Below, piece by piece: positions 1 to 6,847 of a DNA stretch of 64,000 nucleotides. The stretch comes from Caballeronia sp031450805 (GTDB lineage: Bacteria > Pseudomonadota > Gammaproteobacteria > Burkholderiales > Burkholderiaceae): the NCBI RefSeq assembly GCF_031450805.1, contig NZ_JARTVY010000001.1:2356001-2420000 (forward strand). Direction: 5' to 3'. Under the pieces are notes generated by a model, which saw only the letters and a program-made list of their open reading frames with translations, was not told where the DNA came from and searched no databases. The first letter of the stretch is position 1. The number at the start of each line of letters is the position of its first letter. A program made the translations under genes and the position numbers.

Positions 1-204
1 ACAGAACGCGCCCGCCGTTCACTCGACGATGCGCTTGCCGCCATCCCGCACGCCGAGCGCGCATCGCAGCGCGTGCTGCGTGCGCAGGCGGCGCTGTCTC
101 AGGCGCGTTTGGATGAAATCGAACGGGAAGGCTTTCAGGTGCTGCATCAGCGCATCTCGCTCACGCCGATCCGCAAACTGTGGATCACCTGGCGAACGCG
201 ATAG
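1..204 (+). CDS. Squalene/phytoene synthase family protein, C-terminal end (probable HpnD)
   Basis: Only the last 67 codons are in the window, open from base 1 and ending in TAG at 202-204. The tail is basic and ends with a pattern like SLTPIRKLWITWRTR. From memory this resembles the extreme C-terminus of hopanoid-pathway HpnD (presqualene diphosphate synthase) in Burkholderia, but the catalytic aspartate-rich motifs lie outside the window, so the assignment is tentative. The gene converges on the DUF1501 gene with only three bases between the two stop codons. Confidence 0.5.
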   Translation, partial: TERARRSLDDALAAIPHAERASQRVLRAQAALSQARLDEIEREGFQVLHQRISLTPIRKLWITWRTR

Positions 205-207
205 GCG

Positions 208-1206
208 CTACACGCGCACGAACGGCAGCGGCTCGAACGAGCGCCCGATGACCGGCGCCGACGCCACGCTCCAGCACGCGTCGAGCACCGTCGCGCAAAG
301 CCGCCTGAAGTCGACGGAAGCCGGCACGCCGCCGTCCGCGTCGAGCTGATCGAGCTTCGGTGCGTCGCCGAACAAGCCGCCGCGCACCGCGCCGCCCAGC
401 AGGAAATGCGGCGCGCCCGCGCCGTGATCGGTGCCGCGAGCGTCGTTCTCGTGCGCGGATCGTCCGAACTCCGAACGAGTCATCACGAGCGTGCGACGCC
501 ACTCACCGCTCGCCGTCAACGTCTCGCGCAAGGAAGCGATGCCATCGGCGAACTGCGCGAGCAACGATGCGTGCCGTGCTGCCTGATGCTCGTGCGTATC
601 GAAGCCGTTCAGCGCGAGGCGGATCACGGTGACGCCCTTCTGCGCACGGCTCGCGTGGACCGCACGCGCAGCCGCTTCGCACGATGCCGCGAACGAACGC
701 ATGTCGAAAGGCAAGTGCAGTTGCGATGCGTCGACGCCAGCCGGAAACGGTCCCGCTTCCGCCGTGCCGAACGTGTGCATTCGCGATGCAATCGATCGCG
801 CGAGCCAGCCCTCGCGACGATAGTCGTCCGCGTCCGACGCCGTGTTCCAGATCTGCTGCGAGCGGTAATGCGAGCGCCTCGGCTGCGCATAACCGACGCC
901 TTGCACGATCGCCCATTCGCCCGCATTCCACGCGGGCATCAACGGACGCAGCGACGGGTGAAGCCCCGTGCGGTCATCGAGACGCAAGGCTCTGTCGCGG
1001 GGAATATGCAGCGTCGGCCGAAGCGCGCGATAGCGCTCGTCCGCGATGGGAATGACCGTGTTGAGGCCATCGTTGCCGCCGTTGAAGTCGACGAGAATCA
1101 GCGCCTTGATCGCGCCGTCCGCACGCGCCGCCGTCAGCGCGGCTGTGGCCGGCATCGGCGCTGCCGCCAGCGCGCCCGCGATCGACAGGAATCCACGTCG
1201 GTTCAT
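208..1206 (-). CDS. DUF1501 domain protein, Tat-exported
   Basis: This 332-residue protein starts with a twin-arginine signal (NRRGFLSIAG) and carries DUF1501 hallmarks: LVDFNGGNDGLNT near residue 40, SEFGRS and GTDHG near 245-262, and GGLFGDAP further on. DUF1501 proteins belong to the alkaline-phosphatase/sulfatase-like fold and have no settled function. Relatives are usually about 380-400 residues or more. This one seems to lack part of the variable middle, since only about 40 residues separate the WLARSIAS and VIRLALNGFDTH blocks. It lies 20 bases downstream of a small exported protein gene on the same strand, probably one transcript. A DUF1800 gene, the frequent partner, is not adjacent. 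Confidence 0.85.
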   Translation of the reverse strand: MNRRGFLSIAGALAAAPMPATAALTAARADGAIKALILVDFNGGNDGLNTVIPIADERYRALRPTLHIPRDRALRLDDRTGLHPSLRPLMPAWNAGEWAIVQGVGYAQPRRSHYRSQQIWNTASDADDYRREGWLARSIASRMHTFGTAEAGPFPAGVDASQLHLPFDMRSFAASCEAAARAVHASRAQKGVTVIRLALNGFDTHEHQAARHASLLAQFADGIASLRETLTASGEWRRTLVMTRSEFGRSAHENDARGTDHGAGAPHFLLGGAVRGGLFGDAPKLDQLDADGGVPASVDFRRLCATVLDACWSVASAPVIGRSFEPLPFVRV

Positions 1207-1226
1207 CGCGTTCGCCCCTGTCAGAA

Positions 1227-1613
1227 TCAGCGTTTATAGAGATCGCGCACGGCCTCTTCGATGTGCTGGCGCAAGAGTCGGCGCTCGTCGGCGGTCATCA
1301 CCGTGTGCCGCGGCGGACGCGCGGGCGGGGTATCGTCGACCTGCTGTACGGGTTGAAGCACGGGCTGCTTGCTGTCGCTATTGCGCTTGCCGGAACCCTT
1401 GCCGCTGCGCTGCTGCGCGCGGACGATCTTGCCGTCCGAGCGGCTATCCGGCGTAAGGACGGCGCGGCTGATCGTGCTGACGGAACCGGCCGAGCCCGAA
1501 GGTTGCGCATAGGCATGCTGCGCGCTCAGTACGGCATAGAGCGCACTTGCGAGTAGCGTCCTTCTGGAGATGCGCCTGCTGCGCACAGGTCCGCGCTGCC
1601 GCGCTCCCTTCAT
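1227..1613 (-). CDS. Small exported protein of unknown function
   Basis: A 128-residue reading frame. The start at 1613 was chosen over an upstream ATG at 1637 because GAAGGGA sits about six bases before it. The N-terminus is very basic, followed by SRRTLLASAL and a hydrophobic stretch ending AYAQ, which fits a signal peptide, possibly a Tat signal. The mature part is short, polar and Pro/Arg/Lys-rich, ending in a charged helix-like segment (TADERRLLRQHIEEAVRDLY). I do not recognise a family. It precedes the DUF1501 gene by 20 bases and is probably co-transcribed with it. Confidence 0.65.
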   Translation of the reverse strand: MKGARQRGPVRSRRISRRTLLASALYAVLSAQHAYAQPSGSAGSVSTISRAVLTPDSRSDGKIVRAQQRSGKGSGKRNSDSKQPVLQPVQQVDDTPPARPPRHTVMTADERRLLRQHIEEAVRDLYKR

Positions 1614-1785
1614 GTTGTTCCCTTCGTTGCTCGACAACCAGACAGCCTCATTCTTTTCACGCTTTCACGCAGGCGGGACATGCCGCGCGACGCATTGGTC
1701 TAATGGAGTATCTACCGAATGGCGGGCCAAGGTAAAGCAGTGTACGCACGGATGATAAGAGGCGTGCCACAGGCCCCGTAAATTT

Positions 1786-1837
1786 TGTAACGGACTGTTA
1801 CACTCGCTTTTGTTACAAACTCGGCGTTTGAACAAAC
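1786..1837. promoter_or_regulatory. TGTTACA repeats upstream of ompR, candidate OmpR operator
   Basis: The ompR leader holds an inverted pair TGTAAC-N5-GTTACA (1786-1802), a second TGTTACA at 1811-1817 in direct orientation 15 bases after the first, and a short palindrome GTTTGAACAAAC at 1826-1837. Direct GTTACA-type hexamers resemble half-sites bound by OmpR in enterobacteria. Autoregulation of ompR-envZ is inferred from this arrangement. The rest of 1614-1853 shows no gene. Confidence 0.4.
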
Positions 1838-1853
1838 GCGCTAAGATGCATCC

Positions 1854-2579
1854 ATGGAAACCAAGAACCCTTCAAAAATCCTCGTAGTCGACGACGATCC
1901 TCGCCTGCGTGATCTTCTGCGGCGCTATCTCGGCGAACAGGGCTTCAACGTGTATGTCGCCGAAAATGCGCCGTCGATGAACAAGCTGTGGGTGCGCGAG
2001 CGCTTCGACCTGCTCGTGCTCGACCTGATGCTGCCCGGCGAAGACGGCCTTTCCATCTGCCGGCGTCTGCGCGGCAGCAACGATCGCACGCCGATCATCA
2101 TGCTCACCGCGAAGGGTGAGGATGTCGATCGCATCGTCGGCCTGGAAATGGGCGCTGACGACTATCTGCCGAAGCCGTTCAACCCGCGCGAACTCGTCGC
2201 GCGCATTCATGCGGTGCTGCGCCGGCAAACGCCGTCCGAACTGCCGGGCGCGCCGTCGGAAACCACCGAGGTGTTCGAGTTCGGCGAATTCGCGCTGAAT
2301 CTCGCCACGCGCACGCTCACGAAGAACGGTCAGGAGATCCCGCTGACCACCGGCGAATTCTCGGTGCTGAAAGTGTTCGCGCGCCATCCGCGCCAGCCGC
2401 TTTCGCGTGAAAAGCTGATGGAGCTTGCACGCGGCCGTGAATACGAAGTGTTCGACCGCAGCCTCGATGTGCAGATTTCGCGTCTGCGCAAGCTGATCGA
2501 GCCGGACCCGAGCAGCCCGCGCTTCATCCAGACGGTGTGGGGTCTCGGTTATGTCTTCATCCCCGACGGCGCGGCCTGA
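1854..2579 (+). CDS. ompR: Two-component response regulator OmpR
   Basis: A 241-residue OmpR/PhoB-type regulator. The receiver domain (about 8-125) has the acidic cluster D13-D15, phosphoacceptor D57 in LLVLDLMLPGEDG, the switch Thr in MLTAKG and the conserved Lys in PKPFNPREL. The C-terminal winged helix (about 140-238) has the usual LTTGEFSVL and RSLDVQISRLR blocks and ends with WGLGYVF. It should act in the cytoplasm as the DNA-binding partner of the EnvZ-like kinase 69 bases downstream, answering osmotic or envelope signals and controlling porins. The ATG at 1854 is the only reasonable start. Repeats just upstream suggest self-regulation. Confidence 0.95.
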   Translation: METKNPSKILVVDDDPRLRDLLRRYLGEQGFNVYVAENAPSMNKLWVRERFDLLVLDLMLPGEDGLSICRRLRGSNDRTPIIMLTAKGEDVDRIVGLEMGADDYLPKPFNPRELVARIHAVLRRQTPSELPGAPSETTEVFEFGEFALNLATRTLTKNGQEIPLTTGEFSVLKVFARHPRQPLSREKLMELARGREYEVFDRSLDVQISRLRKLIEPDPSSPRFIQTVWGLGYVFIPDGAA

Positions 2580-2648
2580 GCCTTCGCACGCTTCTTCAGC
2601 GAGTCCGATACGCTTTATCTCCTTCACCGGGCGGAACCCGATAGACCC

Positions 2649-4019
2649 ATGCGCATCGACAGGCGGCTACTGGCGCTTGCGTTCGGCGGCCTGTTCTGGC
2701 GAACCTTCGCGCTGATCGCGCTGCTGATCGCGGTCAGTCTCACCGCGTGGTTCCAGAGCTTTCGCGTGATCGAGCGGGAGCCGCGCGCGCAGCGCGTGGC
2801 GCTTCAACTCGTCGCCGTCGTCAAGCTCACGCGCACGGCCCTTCTCTATTCCGATCCCGACCTGCGCCGCGCGCTGCTTCAGGACCTCGAAAGCAACGAG
2901 GGCGTGCGGGTGTACCCGCGCGAGACGACGGACAAATATCGTCTGCAGCCCGACGAATCGCTCAACCGGCTGATCGAGCGCGACGTGCGCGGCCGGCTTG
3001 GCAACGACACGATCATCGCGCAGTCGGTGAACGACATTCCCGGCGTGTGGATCAGCTTCAAGATCGACGACGACGACTATTGGGTCGCGCTCGACCGCGA
3101 CCAGCTCGACACCGTCACGGGCCTTCAATGGGCCGGCTGGGGCGTGTTCGCGCTCGCGCTGTCGCTGTTCGGCGCGGCGTTCATCACGAGCCTCGTGAAC
3201 CGGCCGTTCGCGCGCCTGGCGCTCGCGGCGCGCAAGGTCGGCTCGGGACAGTCTCCCGAACCGCTGCCCGATCGCGGCATGGGCGTCGCGGCGGAGACGA
3301 ATCGCAGCTTCAACCAGATGGTGCAGAACCTCGAGCAACTGGAGGCCGATCGCGCGCTGATGCTCGCGGGCATATCGCACGACCTGCGCACGCCGCTTGC
3401 GCGCCTGCGTCTGGAAACCGAGATGAGCCCGTCGGACGAAGCGACGAAACTCGCGATGATCGACGACATCGAGCAGATGGACATGATCATCGGGCGCTTT
3501 CTCGACTATGCGCGGCCGATGCAGCGCATGCCCGAGGCCGTCGATCTGTCGATGATCGCGGGCGAGCTCGCCGCGCGCTTTCAGGCCGATGACGGCGTCG
3601 TGATGCGCACGGACCTCGCGCCGGGAGCGATCATCGAGGGCGATCCGACCGATGCGCGGCGCGTCGTCGGCAATCTGCTCGAAAACGCGCGCAAATACGG
3701 CCGCAGCGAACGCGACGACATCGCGCGGATCACGCTGCAAACGCGCGTCGTGCACGGCAGAGTCGAGCTTTCGGTAATGGACGAAGGCGGCGGCATCCCC
3801 GACGATCAGGTCGGGCTGATCACGCGGCCCTTCTATCGCGTCGACACGGCGCGCACGCAGGCGAACGGCACCGGCCTCGGCATGGCGATCGTTCAGCGGC
3901 TCGTCACGCGCCAGCGCGGCACGTTGCGACTGCGCAATCGCACGCCGCTGCCGGGCTTCGAAGTGACGATCGACTTTCCGCACATGAAGAACGCGAGGTT
4001 CGACGGTCCCCGCGACTGA
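2649..4019 (+). CDS. envZ: Osmolarity sensor histidine kinase EnvZ
   Basis: A 456-residue inner membrane kinase. One membrane helix lies near residues 15-35, a periplasmic sensor of about 120 residues follows, and a second helix lies near 161-182. Next come a HAMP region (RPFARLALAARKVGSG), the dimerisation and phosphoacceptor helix with His244 in GISHDLRTPLARLR, and a HATPase_c domain with N-box NLLENARKYG, G1 DEGGGIPD and G2 GTGLGMAIV. This order matches EnvZ, which phosphorylates and dephosphorylates OmpR. It follows ompR after 69 bases, consistent with a two-gene operon. Confidence 0.95.
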   Translation: MRIDRRLLALAFGGLFWRTFALIALLIAVSLTAWFQSFRVIEREPRAQRVALQLVAVVKLTRTALLYSDPDLRRALLQDLESNEGVRVYPRETTDKYRLQPDESLNRLIERDVRGRLGNDTIIAQSVNDIPGVWISFKIDDDDYWVALDRDQLDTVTGLQWAGWGVFALALSLFGAAFITSLVNRPFARLALAARKVGSGQSPEPLPDRGMGVAAETNRSFNQMVQNLEQLEADRALMLAGISHDLRTPLARLRLETEMSPSDEATKLAMIDDIEQMDMIIGRFLDYARPMQRMPEAVDLSMIAGELAARFQADDGVVMRTDLAPGAIIEGDPTDARRVVGNLLENARKYGRSERDDIARITLQTRVVHGRVELSVMDEGGGIPDDQVGLITRPFYRVDTARTQANGTGLGMAIVQRLVTRQRGTLRLRNRTPLPGFEVTIDFPHMKNARFDGPRD

Positions 4020-4073
4020 GCGACCGAGCGACACCCATTCGTAAAACCTATCCGCTTCATTAGGCATAAACTT

Positions 4074-4102
4074 TTGAAGCCTCGAATTCGCGGAGTTATG
4101 AT
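4074..4102 (+). promoter_or_regulatory. Sigma70-type promoter of ahpC
   Basis: TTGAAG at 4074-4079 and TATGAT at 4097-4102 are spaced by 17 bases, about 105 bases before the ahpC start. A CTAT-N7-ATTAG stretch just upstream (4048-4063) only partly resembles an OxyR site, so peroxide control through OxyR is not shown. Confidence 0.5.
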
Positions 4103-4208
4103 GTTCCGGTTCGACGCGCGGCGACCGTCCAGGCGGTGTCATTCTCGCGTTGCGGCTTTCCGGTAGTTTGGCTTGAGTTGTCCATTCAACGAACACAGGA
4201 GCGTTTGC

Positions 4209-4757
4209 ATGAAGACCGTTGGCGATAAAGTCGAAGCATTCACCGTCACCGCTGCGAAGCCGGGTTTCAACAACCACGAAGAGAACGGCCAGTCCGCGTT
4301 CGAGGAAATTACCGAGCAGTCCTTTCCGGGCAAGTGGAAGATCATCTACTTCTATCCGAAAGACTTCACCTTCGTCTGCCCGACCGAAATCGTCGAATTC
4401 GGCAAGCTCGCTAGCGATTTCGAAGACCGCGACGCCGTCCTGCTGGGCGGCAGCGTCGACAACGAATTCGTCAAGCTCGCATGGCGCCGCGAGCACAAGG
4501 ACCTCAATAAGCTGAACCACTATTCGTTCGGCGACGTGAAGGGCGAACTCATCGATCAGCTCGGCGTGCGCGACAAGGAAGCGGGCGTGGCGCTTCGCGC
4601 GACGTTCATCGTCGATCCGGACAACGTCATTCAGCACGTGTCCGTGAACAATCTGAACGTGGGCCGCAATCCCGAAGAAGTGCTGCGCATTCTCGACGGC
4701 CTGCAGACCGACGAACTCTGCCCGTGCAACCGCGCGGTCGGCGGCGCGACGCTCTGA
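4209..4757 (+). CDS. ahpC: Alkyl hydroperoxide reductase AhpC (peroxiredoxin)
   Basis: A 182-residue typical 2-Cys peroxiredoxin. The peroxidatic Cys57 lies in FTFVCPTE. The C-terminus carries two cysteines in ELCPCNRA (about 171 and 173) rather than the single resolving Cys of enterobacterial AhpC. This double-Cys tail is known from mycobacterial AhpC, which is reduced by AhpD instead of AhpF, and an ahpD gene follows here. The enzyme reduces hydrogen peroxide, organic peroxides and peroxynitrite in the cytoplasm. The start at 4209 has CAGGAG eight bases upstream; an earlier in-frame start lacks one. Confidence 0.93.
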   Translation: MKTVGDKVEAFTVTAAKPGFNNHEENGQSAFEEITEQSFPGKWKIIYFYPKDFTFVCPTEIVEFGKLASDFEDRDAVLLGGSVDNEFVKLAWRREHKDLNKLNHYSFGDVKGELIDQLGVRDKEAGVALRATFIVDPDNVIQHVSVNNLNVGRNPEEVLRILDGLQTDELCPCNRAVGGATL

Positions 4758-4786
4758 GCGCCATACATCGAGCCTCGTGCATGAAG

Positions 4787-4830
4787 CCCGCCCTCTTTCG
4801 AGCGTTCGCTCGGAAGCCGGCGGGTTTTTT
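4787..4830 (+). terminator. Intrinsic terminator between ahpC and ahpD
   Basis: CCCGCC (4787-4792) pairs with GGCGGG (4819-4824). An inner hairpin GAGCG-TT-CGCTC lies inside, and six T residues follow. It should stop most ahpC transcripts, lowering ahpD relative to ahpC or leaving ahpD to its own promoter. Confidence 0.75.
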
Positions 4831-4874
4831 GTCGCCATCGAACGCCACAGAAGTTCATCGAATAGGAGAAGTCA

Positions 4875-5399
4875 GTGGAATTCCTTTCCTCGATCAAGGA
4901 GCTGGTCCCCGATTACGCGAAGGATATTCGCCTGAACGTCGACGGCACCATCGCCCGTTCGTCGCTTCAGGGCAATGACGCGGTCGGCGTCGCGCTCGCC
5001 GCGGCTTATGCGGCCAAGGCGACGAGACTCGTGGACATCATCCGCAATGCGGGCGTGCTGTCGCCCGAAGAGACCAATGCCGCGCTGACCGCCGCCGCGC
5101 TGATGGGCATGAACAACGTGTGGTATCCGTATCTGGAGATGGCCGACAACGCCGATCTCAAGACCCAGCCGGCCGGCTTGCGGATGAACGCGTATGCGTC
5201 GCATGGCGGCGTGGACAAGCGGCGCTTCGAGATGTATGCGCTCGCGGCGTCGATCATCGGCAAGTGCCACTTCTGCGTGAAGTCGCACTACGAAAATCTC
5301 GTGACCGAAGGCATGACGACGACGCAACTGCGCGATGTCGGCCGCATCGCCGCGGTGATCGGCGCGGTCGCGCTGACGATCGCGGCGGAGGGAAAGTAA
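4875..5399 (+). CDS. ahpD: Alkyl hydroperoxide reductase AhpD
   Basis: A 174-residue protein of the carboxymuconolactone decarboxylase-like fold. It has the AhpD active site: Glu119, Cys131-X-X-Cys134 (GKCHFCVKSHYE) and His138, matching the Glu, two Cys and His described for mycobacterial AhpD with an offset of one. AhpD passes electrons from a lipoylated dihydrolipoamide partner to AhpC. The GTG start at 4875 is preceded by AGGAGA at the right distance. It lies 117 bases after ahpC, beyond a terminator. Confidence 0.92.
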   Translation: MEFLSSIKELVPDYAKDIRLNVDGTIARSSLQGNDAVGVALAAAYAAKATRLVDIIRNAGVLSPEETNAALTAAALMGMNNVWYPYLEMADNADLKTQPAGLRMNAYASHGGVDKRRFEMYALAASIIGKCHFCVKSHYENLVTEGMTTTQLRDVGRIAAVIGAVALTIAAEGK

Positions 5400-5410
5400 G
5401 GCGCCGAAGA

Positions 5411-5437
5411 ACGCCGCGCTGCTCCGGCGCGCGGCGT
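5411..5437. terminator. Hairpin between convergent ahpD and ispF
   Basis: ACGCCGCGC (5411-5419) pairs perfectly with GCGCGGCGT (5429-5437). There is no T run on either side, so it is at best a weak bidirectional terminator. Confidence 0.35.
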
Positions 5438-5444
5438 GTGCCGC

Positions 5445-5936
5445 TCAGTGATCGATCGACGTACGGCGCAGGAGCACCGCGGCTTGCGCCTCGATGCCTT
5501 CCTTGCGGCCCAGATAGCCGAGCTTCTCGTTGGTTTTCGCCTTCACGTTCACGCGGTCGGCCGGCAGATCGAGGTCCGCTGCGATGTTCCCGCGCATCGC
5601 CTCGATATGCGGCGCGAGCTTGGGCGCCTGAGCGATCACCGTGCTGTCGACGTTAGCAATCGCGAAGCCCGCCTCGGACACGCGCTTCGCCGCTTCGCGC
5701 AGCAGGACGCGGCTGTCAGCGCCCGCGAACTCCGTCGCCGTGTCCGGAAAATGCCGGCCGATATCGCCGAGCGCGGCCGCGCCGAAGAGCGCATCGGTGA
5801 TGGCGTGCAGCAGCACGTCGGCGTCGGAGTGCCCGAGCAAGCCGAGTTCGTACGGAATCTTCACCCCGCCGATGATGAGCTCGCGTCCTTCGACGAGCTG
5901 ATGCACGTCGTATCCCTGTCCGATTCTGAAATCCAT
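5445..5936 (-). CDS. ispF: 2-C-methyl-D-erythritol 2,4-cyclodiphosphate synthase IspF
   Basis: A 163-residue protein, normal for the family. The metal and substrate motifs are present: GYDVHQL with Asp8 and His10, LGHSDADVLLHAITDAL with the third metal His, and KTNEKLGYLGR near the C-terminus. It converts CDP-methylerythritol 2-phosphate into the cyclodiphosphate, releasing CMP, in the MEP route to isopentenyl diphosphate. It lies 48 bases downstream of ispD on the same strand, so the two consecutive-pathway genes likely share a transcript. Confidence 0.97.
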   Translation of the reverse strand: MDFRIGQGYDVHQLVEGRELIIGGVKIPYELGLLGHSDADVLLHAITDALFGAAALGDIGRHFPDTATEFAGADSRVLLREAAKRVSEAGFAIANVDSTVIAQAPKLAPHIEAMRGNIAADLDLPADRVNVKAKTNEKLGYLGRKEGIEAQAAVLLRRTSIDH

Positions 5937-5984
5937 CGATGCAACCCTTGCAGTAGAGAGTGAGCGATCCGGTCGTGGCGGCGA

Positions 5985-6755
5985 TCAAGCCGGTGCGGAA
6001 AGGATCGCGCTGGCGAGACCGAAGTCTTCCGGATAAGTGACCTTGAAGTTGCGCAGGCTGCCCTGCACGAGCTTCGGCGAGTGACCGAGCCATTCGATCG
6101 CGCTGGCCTCGTCCGTGAGATCGTGGCCGTCGTGCCGCGCACGCTCGATCGCTTCGCGCAGCATGCCGACGCGGAACATCTGCGGCGTCTGCGCCTGCCA
6201 CAAGCCGTCGCGGGATTCCGTGCGGGCGATGCGCGGCCCGTTCGACGGCGCATCGGGCATGTTCGCTGCGACGCGCTTGAGCGTATCCGCGACCGGCAGC
6301 GCGAGAATGCCGCCGATGGGATCGTCGCGCAGTTCCGCGACGAGCTTTCGGATCAGCGCCGGCGTGATGCCGGGACGCGCGGCGTCGTGCACGAGCACCC
6401 AGTCGTCGTCGCGCGCGCCGAATTCGCGCAACGCGACGAGCCCGTTGTACACCGACGCCTGCCGCGACGCCCCGCCGCGACGCTCCACGACGAAGCGCAG
6501 CCCGGCGAAGCGGCGCGCGTCGAAATGATGATCGTCCGGTGCGAGCACGACGAGGGTCTGCGAGAATTCGGGGCACGCGTCGAATGCGGCGAGCGTGTAG
6601 CCGAGCATCGGCCGGCCCGCGACCGTCTGGTATTGCTTCGGCATCGGCGCGCCGGACCGGCTGCCGGTGCCGGCGCAGGGAATCAGCGCGTAGAGACGCG
6701 CAGTGGTAGACGGGGCGGCGGGCGAAGTCACGAGAGAATCATGTGGCCAAGTCAA
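5985..6755 (-). CDS. ispD: 2-C-methyl-D-erythritol 4-phosphate cytidylyltransferase IspD
   Basis: A protein of up to 256 residues with the nucleotidyltransferase signature ALIPCAGTGSRSG and MPKQYQ, VHDAARP in the middle and a C-terminal EDFGLA segment. It couples CTP to methylerythritol 4-phosphate in the MEP pathway. The start is uncertain: the frame opens with TTG at 6755, and GTG at 6731 is an alternative. About 20 extra residues precede the conserved core with either choice, and no strong ribosome site is visible. It is divergent from mfd, with about 90 bases between the two starts. Confidence 0.93.
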   Translation of the reverse strand: MTWPHDSLVTSPAAPSTTARLYALIPCAGTGSRSGAPMPKQYQTVAGRPMLGYTLAAFDACPEFSQTLVVLAPDDHHFDARRFAGLRFVVERRGGASRQASVYNGLVALREFGARDDDWVLVHDAARPGITPALIRKLVAELRDDPIGGILALPVADTLKRVAANMPDAPSNGPRIARTESRDGLWQAQTPQMFRVGMLREAIERARHDGHDLTDEASAIEWLGHSPKLVQGSLRNFKVTYPEDFGLASAILSAPA

Positions 6756-6847
6756 AGTGAAGCCCGGATTTTATAATAGGTCTTTCGCGACCACGTCCGG
6801 CGCGCAGCTTTTCATGCGCTGCGTGCGGGCGGTTCAATGCACACCTT

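Noticed and set aside
4048..4074. Possible OxyR site before ahpC
   Set aside because: Only one CTAT and one imperfect ATAG-like block fit the four-part consensus.
2667..4838. Very long open frame on the minus strand opposite envZ and ahpC
   Set aside because: High-GC DNA leaves long antisense frames open; the plus-strand genes are certain, and the antisense protein is Arg/Ala-rich without domains.
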